Part shown: piece after piece, positions 23,121 through 33,965 of the stretch
How positions within the stretch are numbered: the first letter of the stretch is position 1
How the letters are laid out: each line of letters starts with the position of its first letter
Origin: Sequoia sempervirens
Lineage: Eukaryota; Streptophyta; Pinopsida; Cupressales; Cupressaceae
DNA length: 64,000 nt
Assembly (NCBI GenBank): GCA_007258455.2
Contig: VDFB02262709.1
Location: forward strand, 62,001 to 126,000
Direction of reading: 5' to 3'
The notes under the pieces: model-generated
Told to the model about the DNA's origin: nothing
What the model saw: the letters and a program-made list of their open reading frames with translations, nothing else
The model's database searches: none
Program-made: the position numbers and the translations under genes

Positions 23121-24873
23121 AATAGTCACATAATAGTTGTGCACCAAGAGAATATTGTTGAAATTATCTTGTTAATACACTCACTTTTCATTAAGACGCA
23201 CTATGAAAAACAAAATAGGACATTACAACATTTTGTTCTTCACAAAAAGTTTACACGTGGAATCATGACAACTAGAGCTCAAATCTTATGATTACAAGAT
23301 GATTACAAATTCACATCAAAAAGACATTTATTTACAAGCTGAATACAAATAAAAACCTATTACTAGTAATTTTAGTTGAACATCCCTTCCATATCGGTCC
23401 TTTGTTATCCTAGATGAAAGAAAACCTATTACTAATAATTTTAGTTGGTTCTCTACCTTACACTTCCTCCACAAATTCATTAAAACCATATATATTTTCT
23501 CTTTGAAAACTAGAGATTGGATTCCTTATTCTTGATTGAAACCTACTTTAGGATGGAATGATGAGATCTAATCAAGGATGGAATGATGATATTTAACAAA
23601 GTGTAAAAACATGCCAAAATATGTAATATATGCATGGATAAAGGCAATAGACAAATATATATGATAATACATGATGAATGATCTATCAATAATACATTAA
23701 ATAAGGGTGGGTTAGTGGGATCAAAGAGATTACACAAAAAAATACCAAACCCTAATCAAGATAATAGCAATGAAACATAGATAAGGGGTGCATCCAAGCC
23801 CTAATGAAGTATAAAATGAATCATATCTACTTAAAAATGTTACATTTATAACCTTAATGTAGAAGGATAAACTCTAAGGATGAAACCTGAGTGTGTTTAA
23901 GAATGTTTGGTTCATGAATTTATGTAAGGAAAAATAACATCCCTCACATAAATATCCCAAGTAAATTAATTAAATCAAAATGAATAAATAATATAACTTG
24001 CCTAGGATAAAGAGTTGAGAGTAATAACACCACTAAAATAAATGTTCAAAATTAAATAATAAAAATAATGGTATTTAGCTCTAGGTTCAATGAAGATATG
24101 ACTATGCTAGACATTTCTAAGTGATTTATTAGTGCAACAATAACTAGGACTATAAAAAACTATCTCAAAACTATAAAATTCATGATGCTCCATTCCAATA
24201 CACTTCCATGGATATGGAATTTATCTTAGTGCATAAAAATATGAACCTACATGTAGAACTAAACCTTAACTATAGATCTAATCTTCAGTAAATTGGATGT
24301 CTATAATTTATTATCTTGATGTATACAACCTATGTCTAAGAGGGGTCATGTCAATAAACATTATTGAGGATTTTGTTAGGCCAAGATATTTCTCCTTTAG
24401 TTAAACTCCTATTACTAATTTAATGATACAAATAAATGATTGAAGACAACAAGGAAGCATGCAATACACATAGGATGTTGATGCAATGTCAATGTTGCAT
24501 GATAATGATTTAGTTCTCATAGATGATTTTTCATAATTCCCCAATAATCCCTATATCTAAGATGATAGTAATGAATTAGGGTTTGTCCTTTTATACAAAT
24601 TTGTAACATGCAATTTGAAATATTTCACACTTTAGATCACTCATCTAGTTGTATAAGGTGAACATGGGCCCATTTAAATTTAAATTTAAAAGTTTAGGGG
24701 TCATTTTTGAGTTCACAAATCTAACCTCTATTAGTTTTGCACCCACAAAATTGACATGGGATAAGGAATAGATAAAATAGGGAACCATGATTGCTCCCTT
24801 GGAACATATGAAGATGAAGTCAATTTAGGATCAATTTATTTATCAACTTCCAAGCAAAATACATCATTTTGCA
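23121..24873. other. AT-rich stretch with no gene seen
   Basis: No ORF with recognisable content on either strand and no clear repeat. 24660-24690 has ATTTAAATTTAAATTTAAA. Confidence 0.5.
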
Positions 24874-24990
24874 ATGCTAGGCGCTAAATTAGGTACACTT
24901 TGTGTCACCTTTTGTGCCCCAAATAGATTACATTTTGAGCTAAAAGTCGGCACTAAAATCAGCATTAACTATGTTGACTATGGTGTCGAC
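24874..24990 (+). repeat. CACTA left subterminal repeats
   Basis: GCTAGGCGCTAAATTAGG, GTGCCCC, CGGCACTAAAATCAGCATTA and similar words. They match the style of the right subterminal region, where transposase subunits bind in this family. Confidence 0.5.
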
Positions 24991-25119
24991 TATTGAATCA
25001 AAAACAAAAAAAAAAATTCCCATGTGAAGGAAGAGATGAGAGGAGAAAAACGACGCGCGAAGGAAGAGAGGAGAAAAAAGGGAAAAAATGTCACGTAGAG
25101 GAAGAGAGGAGGGCGCCCT

Positions 25120-25180
25120 CTAAGGGATCAACTACGAGCAAGTAGATGAGAAATTCAATTTAGTTTGTGACACCATAGGT
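25120..25180 (+). other. Possible 5' exon with splice donor of the CACTA gene
   Basis: After a purine-rich stretch (GAGAGGAGAAAAA, 25020-25115) the sequence CACCATAG followed by GTAAGG near 25173 is a good donor site. The next segment 25226-25440 is open on plus (72 codons) but has no recognisable motif. Confidence 0.35.
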
Positions 25181-25764
25181 AAGGTTACAATTTGTTTTTT
25201 TTCGTTCCCATAAATATTTTTGTTTAGATTAAATGGAGAGAATTGTGAAGAAAGGGTTGTTAATATTGTTTTGTTTACAGGCAAATCATTCAAGTCTCAT
25301 GTGGTTGCAAAGGAGGAGGGTAAAATTGTAGACATTGCATTATTTCCTCCACATCCAAGAGCAGTGAATGCATTTTTGAAACCCCAATCCCCTAGTTTTC
25401 TTATCATTCCCATCCCAGGATTTCAGATTCCAATTTGATTTCTCAAAACTTCCTTCCATACCTTTCTCTGAAGATGACTTTCTTTCATACCACAAACTGG
25501 ACAAAAACTTTCATACTTGACAGTCTGTACTTCATTTTCCTCCACAGACTAGACAAAAATAATTTTCCCTAGGTCACCTCAAAATGTCAAGCAATAGAGG
25601 GAAGGGAGAAAAAGGAGCAGACTTTGGCCACAATGAGGTAATTCATTGTCAATTTATAGATTTGTAAATGTTTCCATTGTTTCTTTGATTTTTAGTTTTT
25701 AGTTTTTATTTCTAAATTTAAAAAGAAATTTATTTTATTATATATATATATATATATATATATA

Positions 25765-26880
25765 GGGCCATGAGATTGACAAAGACAAAGAGGCATTGGC
25801 TTCCATATTGGGGGTAGAGGCAGTGAACAAATTGGATGGTGTGGACTTGACAATGCTTGCCAGATACATAGAAAAATGATCTAGTAAAGCCCCTAAAACA
25901 TTGCAACCAAATCAACTATGTCTAAGGGAATCAATTGATTCCACAACTAGCTATCCTAGATCAAACAAAAGATCCAGGAGGAAATAAATAACAATAAACT
26001 CTAAGAATGTGGAATAGGGAGAAAATACTTCCAATATCCTAACCACTCTTGGGACACAAACTTCTTCCACCATGCCATGTTTTGCTTCTTGCATTGGTAG
26101 CTATGATACCAAGATAGAATACAATGTGGTTTTAGGGGAAGTTCGAATGAAAAATGCTGGAAAAATGTTTTTGAATAGGTTGAAGGAATCATGCATTCAA
26201 TGGTTCAAAGCCCATCTACATTTGGCATTCTCAAAGATACCCATGAACTTGCAAAATGTAGTTATCCATGACATGGAGATTGAATTTGGCACATGCTAGT
26301 CTGTGAAGAAGGTAAAGCTATGAATGTCTCAAAACTACAAGAGATTTCGGTGCAACCAAACAAAGAAGATAAAAAAAATCCCTCCCAAGCTAAGGCTCAA
26401 AAAATGCCAATTGATGTAAGTGTGAAAGTATGGAAAGAGATTTTAAAAACATATGAGAAGTCTGATGCACAGAGGAAGTCTGGTGAGGAGAGTACGCAAG
26501 TACTTGAATTTTCTCATAAGATTATATCAAATTTATTAAATGATTTTTAAATTTTATTTGTGCATAGTAAAATTGAATTAGTATATGTTTCAGGACAAGG
26601 CCTCCAAGGCTAGGCTTGACAAACTTCGTGCCACACATCACAGTGGCCAGAAAGGCTTATAGGCCTTGATTTGCACATTTGTAAGTATATTTAATATGTT
26701 AAATGATATATTTTTTTATTTCCTAGGAAAAAGTAAATGATTTCATATTAATTAGTTTAACTAGTCCATGTGCCATGTTTTGATAGGAGAAATATGGCCA
26801 ACATCCAAAGCAATTTGAAAATGAAAAGTTACAAACCAAAAAGTGGATGGATTTTGTAATTTGGATGGAAAACGAGGTAT
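25765..26880 (+). pseudogene. CACTA transposase-like exons (plant Ptta/En/Spm type)
   Basis: The first exon follows a (TA)n tract and AG near 25765: HEIDKDKEALASILGVEAVN, LDGVDLTMLARYIEK and a stop. The next open part (26072-26550) has KVWKEILKTYEKSDAQRKSG. After an intron-like AT stretch the block 26594-26660 reads DKASKARLDKLRATHHSGQK, and 26790-26876 reads EKYGQHPKQFENEKLQTKKW followed by MDFV, each bounded by plausible AG/GT sites. The K-A-S-K-A-R...H-x-S-G-x-K pattern fits the plant Ptta/En/Spm transposase family. In-frame stops show decay. Confidence 0.6.
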
Positions 26881-27321
26881 CAATAGTTGACTTTCAATAA
26901 CTTAGTTGGACATTGTTGTGTTAATATGTCAATTTTCATTTCTTGTGTTAAGTTGTTTATTGATGCATAGGATGAGTTCTAAAGTGCTTCTCTGTTGGCC
27001 CTAGATGCCTCCGCAAATAAAGAAATCAGCAGTAAAAAACCTACAACTTGATCTGATCAACATAGAGAAGCATGTAATACTAGACTTCTTAACATTCAAA
27101 AGATAAATGGAATTTCCTCAACACCCAGTAGAGCTATCCAAAAAAGCTAACTAAAAACACAAATTTTCTCCCACACATAATGGCCTAATGGCTGGTTTTC
27201 ATAGAAGTCAAACTACCGAAGTAACAACACTAATCAAGTTAACATATATGCATCATTTGCATAAACAATTGAACCATTTATGTGCATGAATAAATAGTAG
27301 AAGGATATAGATGAACTCAAT

Positions 27322-29015
27322 TCATCTGACTTTATGCCTCTTGGTAGGAATTCCTCTTGAATCTCTAATAGCAGGTGCTCGAGACTTCCCTATAGCTTTT
27401 ACCTTTCATCGTTGCCTTTCCTCTCCACTGTTAGACTCGTCTTCTTTTTCCTTATTTTCATTTCTAGCTTTGGCTTCTAATTCATCCCATGTTTTACCTT
27501 CCTCCTCTTCAAAATCTTCTTTTTCTTCTTTGTCCTCATCTGAATCCACAAGAGATTCATCTTCTGAACCTTCCTCATCTAATTCTAATTCCTCTTCTAC
27601 ATCAGAGGGTTCATATCCTTGATTTGGCTCTTCTGAATTATCAGAATCAAAATCACTAGCTTCCATATTCAAAAATTTCCAACCACCATCTTCAATAAAT
27701 TTATCTGGATCATTAGTAATAGTCTTCAAAATTGGCCACTAGTTCAAGTTCATTCTACTTTCATAATACTTTATATCCATGGAGTTCATCCATTCCTTGA
27801 TGCCATCAAGCGAAGATTGACGAATGGAATCAATGCATAGCACATCCCACTTGAAGTCTTTGAAAACAATATCCATATTAAATTCCTTTTGCCTAAGTCC
27901 TAGTCTCTCAAGGTTAACAATCTCAATCTCACTAATAGTGATTACTAAGAAAAGTAATTCCACCAACTCTACCAAACAGTTTACCATAGGAACAATAAAA
28001 GCAGAGGCTTTGAAAGGAACTCCATGAAAACTCAGCTCTCTAAATGGTATATCAAACTCTAGTTTAAAATCTTTTAGATGAGGCTACTCCCATAACTCCG
28101 TTACTCACTGGACAAATCCTTGAAACTCTACATTGATTTTATTTTTCCTATTCCTCTCTTGTTGTTCTTCCTCAATTTCATCAGGATCATACATTGACCT
28201 TCTTTCCCCTCCTAAAGTTTGGATCACATCCATTACCTCCACATAAAACTGGACATCCTTGGTCTTCTTGGTTCCCACCATGATATGGTTATGCAAATGA
28301 AAATGAAGCAAATAATCATCTCCTTCTCCACTGGCTGGAAGAATGCATGCTTAATGTTTTGATACATGATATCAACTCTCTCTTCTGCTCCCATGGTTGA
28401 ACATTGAAATCCATTATGGTGGGACTCTAGAGTTCCAGTCATCTTTCTTCCTCTTCCACTAAATGCTGGCCTGATCCACAAGCCTAATTGGATTTGTTTT
28501 TGAAAGCTGAAGTTTCTCCTGAGTCACCAGTATAGCTCTCTCTACCTTTTTAGAATCTTTCATTACTACAGATCGTCTGTGGGATTTAATCATTTGTACC
28601 ACATGGTTGGTGTGCTTTGAATCCTTCGATCTAAAGGAAATTTCCTAACATAAATACTGCTAGGAAATTTCAATGTTGGCATGTAGTTGGCATTAAAGCC
28701 GGTACCTGCAACATCAGTGTATACTTTGGAGCTAACCCTAGTTGCATTTTCAGACCCTTTATCCTTAACAACCACAGTGTCAACAAGGAGCAATGAATAA
28801 TTATGTGTTTTGGGGTTACCAGTTTGCAACTGCAAATTCTGAAACATAAGTGATACATTAAATGCCATTCCAGCCTTCACAATTTTGTCATTTCTTGAAT
28901 TCAAACTTAAACCAGGCTCTTGAAATTTGATCACTATTCATGTTCCTACAAACTTTGTAAGATGAGGCAAAAGTTCAAGGCCATCTCTTTGAACTACCTC
29001 CATAGCTGCCTTATA
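27322..29015 (-). pseudogene. SPT16: SPT16 (FACT complex large subunit), 5'-truncated fragment
   Basis: The minus strand encodes the C-terminal part of SPT16, the histone chaperone subunit that handles H2A-H2B during transcription and replication. In order: end of the aminopeptidase-like domain (AAMEVVQRD, KAGMAFNVS), middle domain (TLKFPSSIYVRKFPLDRR, RAILVTQEKLQLS, RGRKMTGTLESHHNGFQCST), Rtt106-like part (HFHLHNHIMVG, DVQFYVEVMDVIQTLGG, ELSFHGVPFKASAFIVP, SSLDGIKEWMNS, IKYYESRMNLN), an acidic tail (EEPNQGYEPSDVEEELELDE) and a basic end to a stop at 27322-27324. About 130 residues between the first and middle domains are missing near 28690-28710. Frameshifts near 28605 and 28240 and stops such as 27739-27741 kill it. 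There are no introns and no poly(A). Confidence 0.92.
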
Positions 29016-29390
29016 TTAACATACATGAACATGATATGATTATATACATGAAAAGGTCACTTAAAAATAGTATAATCAAAGTATCAAATATCCCAAAGAA
29101 CTATTCTCTGTATGCTCAAGTATTGTTGCATGTCATAGCTTGCTTACAAACAACAAACTAAACCATAAATGTAAAATAGAGCTATGTTTCAACCATCCCC
29201 ATAGTACCATTTATACAAATACATTCAGAGAATGAAGGAAAAAAGAATATTACATCCTAAGACCACAGTGATATTAAGAAATGGAAATATGATGTAATAT
29301 GATTATGGTTTCATTTCATATGTTGTAATATTAGATATATAACAAAAAAATAAATTATTGCATGAAATAAATAATCAATTTTGATTTTAT

Positions 29391-29633
29391 ATGTTTTTTT
29401 TTGTAGAACACAGGTCTTCCACAAGATCAAGATGATCCTCATCATGATATAGATCCAAAAAATGTTGGTTCTGGTATAGATCACATGGTAGAGGATGACG
29501 ATGACGTAGATACAAAAGACACTGAGGCTGATGACAATGATGATGACGACGACAACGATGACAACGATGACAACGACAATGACAATGACGACAATGATGA
29601 TGATGATGAGGCAAGTGCTGGTAGTAGCCAATG
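29391..29633 (+). pseudogene. Last CACTA-gene exon with acidic Asp/Asn tail
   Basis: A pyrimidine-rich TTTTTTTTTTGTAG gives a strong 3' splice site at about 29404. The plus frame then reads TGLPQDQDDPHHDIDPKNVG, DHMVEDDDDVD, a run of D/N residues and EASAGSSQ before TGA at 29631-29633. The minus-strand V/I-rich ORF is a shadow. Acidic tails of this type end some plant transposon proteins; assignment to the upstream exons is by position. Confidence 0.55.
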
Positions 29634-29744
29634 ACATTCATGATCATATAGGCTGCATCATGGATCATTGTTGATATATCGTTATGATGCCTCTTTTCAT
29701 GGTTACCATCATATGTATCATTTTCACGGCCTGCAGTACCATAT

Positions 29745-29925
29745 TATTAAGTTGTATCATATTGACATGTATCATTTTGACTTATATCATTTGGACATGT
29801 ATCATCTTGACTTGTATCATTTTGAGTTACATAATTTATCATTTTTACTTATATCATTTGTACATGTATCATTTTGACTTATGTTGACTATTGGACATGT
29901 ATCATTTTGACATGTTATTGATATA
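29745..29925 (+). repeat. Minisatellite, unit about 17 bp
   Basis: About ten diverged copies of GTATCATTTTGACTTAT, just downstream of the acidic exon, in the likely 3' untranslated part. Confidence 0.65.
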
Positions 29926-30279
29926 ATGGCATATTTGATTTTCACTTGTTTTAGTTATATATGATGATGATCTTATCAGTATTGACTTGTCAATTTATAT
30001 ATATTGAAAGTGGTTGATGATTTTTAGATGAATATTTATTACGTATGATGATTTTAATTTATTGCTTAGGATGGATGTTGTCAAATTCAATTAAATTATA
30101 TATATTTGACTCACTTGTTTTAATTATATATGATGATCATGTTATAATAATTATCTTGTTATTTAATCATATGAGTTAAATAATTAAATTACTTACTCGA
30201 TAATCAAATGAGTTATTTAAGAGGCATGATATATTTAACTAATTAAGTTGAAATAAAACATATTAAATTAATAAATGGA

Positions 30280-31050
30280 AGCAAAACAAGAAGCATTTTT
30301 AGAAGAAAAAAAGGAAGCAACAACGAAAGCCAAACTAGAAGCAGATCAGAAGCAATCTTGGAAGCAAAACTTGGCATTATCTAGGAAGCAAAAACAAAAT
30401 CAATTCAGGTAGCAAATAAAGAAGTAATAATAGAAGAAATTTTAGAATCAACAAAAGATGCAATAATAGAAGCCATATTAGAAGCAACAAAAGATGCAAA
30501 AATGTAAGCAAAACTAGAAGCAAAATTGGAAGCAAAACCGAAAGCAAACTTGGAAGCAAAACGGGAAGCAAAACTGAAAGCAAAACTGAAAGCAAAAATG
30601 GAAGCAAAAATGGAAGCAAAATTGGAAGCAAAATTAGAAGCAAAATTAGAAGCAAAATTGGAAGCAAACTTGGAAGCAAACTTGGAAGCAACACAAGAAG
30701 CAAAACCAAAAGCAAAATCGGAAGCCAAAGTGGAAGCAACAAAGGATGTCATAATGGAAGCAAAACTAGAAGCAACAAAGGACGTCATAATGGAAGCAAA
30801 ACTTCATGTCAATTAGGAAGCCAAAAAAGAAGCTATCTTTGATGCCATACCAGAAGCAAAACATGAAGCATGGCTGGGAGAAAAACTAGAAGAAACAATG
30901 GGAGCAGACATGGAAGCAAAATTGGAAGCCAAATTGGGCACTAATTTAGGCACTATTTTTGACATTAAATTGGTCTCGATTCCCAATGCTATTCCCAACA
31001 CTAAAGGAGGCGCTATTGCTTGCCATAATTTTCCAACGCTAAAGTTGGCG
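30280..31050 (+). repeat. 12-bp repeat block coding (E-A-K-L)n
   Basis: Dozens of copies of GAAGCAAAACTG-like 12-mers, giving EAKLEAKLEAK in the plus frame; the open part is 30526-30816. Later units carry longer repeats (EATKDVIMEAKL twice, 30738-30800). It lies inside the CACTA element, next to the right subterminal region. It is either a helical repeat protein piece or an expanded DNA repeat with no coding role. The minus-strand L- and FAS-rich ORFs are shadows. Confidence 0.7.
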
Positions 31051-31164
31051 TAAAATACGATGCAAAATCTGGTGTTAAAGTGAACATGTAGTTTGGCACC
31101 AAGTTTTGCGCTAGCAGAAGTCTCCAATTCATGAACTCAAATGCACTAAATTCTGGTGCTATTT

Positions 31165-31194
31165 TAGGCGCTAATTGCCTACTTTGTTGTAGTG
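31165..31194 (-). repeat. CACTA right terminal inverted repeat
   Basis: On the minus strand it begins CACTACAACAAAGTAGGC, then AATTAGCGCC. The terminal CACTA and following ACAA fit the superfamily. The flanking bases are ACA (31195-31197). Confidence 0.75.
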
Positions 31195-31827
31195 ACATAT
31201 ATAATTACATACATATACATATACATATACAATTATATAAGAACATAATAATAGAATTGCATGACAATATCTTCAAAATGAGAACCACTCAAACCATTTT
31301 CATATTTCAGAATAGCAAATAAATATAAAAACAATTTGCAGTGTGAATGTTTGTGCAATAATGAACACACAAATATAAGTGCATGGCAGAATACCCTGTA
31401 AAGGACAACCAGTCAAATAATTAGTAGAAAAATTACGAAGTAGAAAGAATATCTTGTAGTAAGAATGAAGTATCTAGAAAAAGAAAATAATAGAGTGAAT
31501 TATTGTGAAAGTGATATACATTGATATACATTGAAGGGAGTCTTAACTTAATAGGAATGAGCCCTTCTATTGTAATAGGATGAAAAAATATATATACATA
31601 CATCTAAGTCTTATCTATTCAAGATATACATGATGTGCATGGATCAAATCATCCATGGTATGTAGTGCATATTTTGAAGAGATAAGGATTCTTTCAATGT
31701 CTATCTCTGTTTGTTGTAGGCCTATCTAGGGATTTGGGAAGAAGACAACATAAAATAGGTGGTAAATTTGAATTGTTAAGGAACCCTCAAAAGTATTGTG
31801 CAAGGAATAACAAAATAATAGAATTAC
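31195..31827. repeat. Left part of an about 125-bp degenerate tandem array
   Basis: Contains AATTGCATGACAATATCTTC, GTTTGTGCAATAATGAACAC and AAGTGCATGGCAGAATACCC, the same words as in 38155-39330. The array was split by the LTR element that starts at 31828. Confidence 0.6.
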
Positions 31828-32654
31828 TGAAACGAAACTAATTCCAAAATTTAAAATGCAATGATTTCAATTGTTTCCATAGATTAATTCCAAAAATTTT
31901 ATCCACAAATTTTAATATAATATATAAAGCTCAAGTAAATACTTTGAAATTAAATGCATATAATAAATTGATCAAAAATTTCATCCAAATACATTCAATC
32001 ATGCCGTAAATAAATTATTAATTCAAAAAAAGATTTAAAGGATTTAAAACAACTTTATTGCTCAGATAATTCACCAGGAATTAATACTTATCTTTGAAGT
32101 GTGCAGAAGTAATCCCAACTATTGCTGGAATGGTCCTTGGTTTAGCCTCTTTTGTCTGTGAGCAGTCTGGGAGGAAGCAGACTTGGCTGCTCTACACGAG
32201 TGTTGTTCCACTGGAACAATGCTCAACACTCGTGCCACAAAACCATGCCTTGGCTAGGACCGTCCTGAGTGCACACACTTGTACCCTAGGTTGGACACCC
32301 ATTGTAGGAGTACCCCTTCTCCGTCCTACTCACAACCTGCTAACCTTGAAACCTCATTCCCGCAATGTGCTCCACTTGATTTTCCTCTTTTATTTTCCTG
32401 TCCTTTTTTTTAAGTCTCACATGAATAGTTATATAAGCCTTAGGGGGTGGTTTTTAAACCATCATACCCTTTCACAAAGGCTGCATTAATAATTATTTAA
32501 ATAAATAATTATGTTTCCACCTTCTTAAGATATTTTTTACACATATGCTTTATTAGTATCTCTTTTAATCAAAGGATCATTATATCCTTTATTCTCACTT
32601 TAACCTTAAAGGGTTATTTCATAATTTTCTTTCTTCTTGGGGGAAAAATTCACA
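31828..32654 (-). repeat. 3' LTR of the LARD-like element
   Basis: Begins (on minus) TGTGAATTTTTCCCC and ends GTTTCGTTTCA. Close copy of 37327-38154. TATA (CTTATATAAC, minus) at about 32428. The ORF across it is not a gene; its equivalent in the other LTR differs by frame. Confidence 0.9.
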
Positions 32655-32685
32655 TAGCAATTCTCTCCTTGTAAATTAGCTACTA
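32655..32685 (-). other. Probable polypurine tract
   Basis: On minus, ACAAGGAGAGAATTGCTA precedes the LTR start. It is weakly purine-rich and the only candidate next to the 3' LTR. Confidence 0.45.
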
Positions 32686-33659
32686 TCCTCAGTAGTACGT
32701 GAGAAGCACCTACATCACAACTCAAAAAATACATAATCAATAATTGAAGAAACTGATATTGAATACAACTATTCTTCATAATATTATATATATGTATACT
32801 TCATCTATATCCTTTTCTTCTCTTAATTTGTAGATATCTCCCTTTTTCAATTGTATTTTAAGTTAACAAGTAATTACAATAAAATCATTTTTTTCCAATG
32901 ACAAGAGCTATACCTACACACATAATAGGAATTTAAAATAAAAAAAACTAATGGTATTTTATGTGTTTACTCAAATATATTTCAACCTTATCAATTTTCT
33001 CTCATGTAACCAATTTTCTTTAATATAGATATTTTAATCACTTACATGTAACTTCCATGTTAAATTTACAAAGTTATTATTATGTGTTGACATAACATAT
33101 ACCTAGTGAAATGACATACATATCCCATACTATGTAGCCACTTGTCCTTGAACTATATAATTGATATATTCAAAATATATTCTAAGATGATAATCATGCA
33201 TTCCAGACTACATGAGTATCCTCTTTTCTATATGTCAAGTAAAATCAATTGGATAAAAATAAGTACAATAGTTTATAAGACACATGTACAAATTTATTGG
33301 GTTGATCAAGTCCAATAACAAGGTATAATTGTAATATTTCTAGGTATCTTAACAATGATAGTAAACTATTATGATGCATTGAGTACTTCCATAGAGAAAC
33401 ATTAGGTCTGATATTTCTTTCATGTTAACACAAGAGCAACATTTGGTTTAAGTAAAAATGATGTTTTGAGTAGAAAAATAATGAATTTCATAGACTCATG
33501 TCCTATGATATGAGACTCAATAAAGCCATTGGGAGCTCCAAATGATGGATAAAGACAATGTTATTTTACAAGAAAGCAACAAAAATAATTCAACGATTTC
33601 TTCCCTTATATTTTTTCTTCACATAAGCAAATTAATCATAGAAAAGCTTTATAGTAGTG

Positions 33660-33965
33660 ATCCTAAAAAAAATAAAAAAATAAAAAAATATAGAATCATT
33701 TTGTTGGACTTTCCATTTTATCCACAAAGGTAGCCCAATATTTATTAATTTGACTATGACACAATTATTTACCAAAATATGATTAGGCTTGAGATCTCTA
33801 TAAATAAACTCTAACTTGTTAAGATAAGTCAAGGCCTTCATTACATCTTTTAATATTGTTGCAACTATAGACTCTTCAAACGTACAAATAAAAAAATTAA
33901 TATATTTGATCAATCTAACCCACATATGTGGTATAACTATACACAACCAATTAAAGATTAGAGGC
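33660..33965 (-). pseudogene. Ste20-like protein kinase fragment inside the LARD-like element
   Basis: The minus frame reads LCIVIPHM (hinge), FEESIVATILKDVMKALTYL, then FIYRDLKPNHILVNN and VKLINIG. This matches subdomains V-VII of plant Ste20/BLUS1-like kinases, where the catalytic loop is HRD...N and the metal site is DFG. Here HRD is YRD, the catalytic-loop Asn is shifted or lost and DFG is NIG, so it cannot be active. About 90 residues remain; no N-lobe and no activation segment are found. It looks like a captured exon or an older insertion. Confidence 0.7.

Larger units (their letters stand above)
24874..31194 (+). mobile_element. CACTA (En/Spm-like) DNA transposon, left end eroded
   Basis: The right end reads ...TTGCCTACTTTGTTGTAGTG at 31194, the inverse of CACTACAACAAAG, the CACTA-type terminus. 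Subterminal words of the form GGCGCTAATT, GGCACTA and AACACTAAAGG recur at both sides (24875-24985 and 30940-31185). Between them are plus-strand exons of an En/Spm-type transposase and an antisense SPT16 fragment. No left CACTA terminus is found, so the left limit is set by the first subterminal repeat. The 3-bp target duplication cannot be confirmed. Confidence 0.72.

Noticed and set aside
29311..29637. Minus-strand V/I-rich ORF resembling membrane segments
   Set aside because: Shadow of the D/N-rich acidic exon on plus.
30377..30788. Leucine-rich and FAS-rich minus-strand ORFs
   Set aside because: Shadows of the 12-bp EAKL repeat.
32094..32489. 131-codon ORF and its partner at 37698-38000
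   Set aside because: Both lie in the two LTRs and have the same base content; no known protein and the frame is not preserved between copies.
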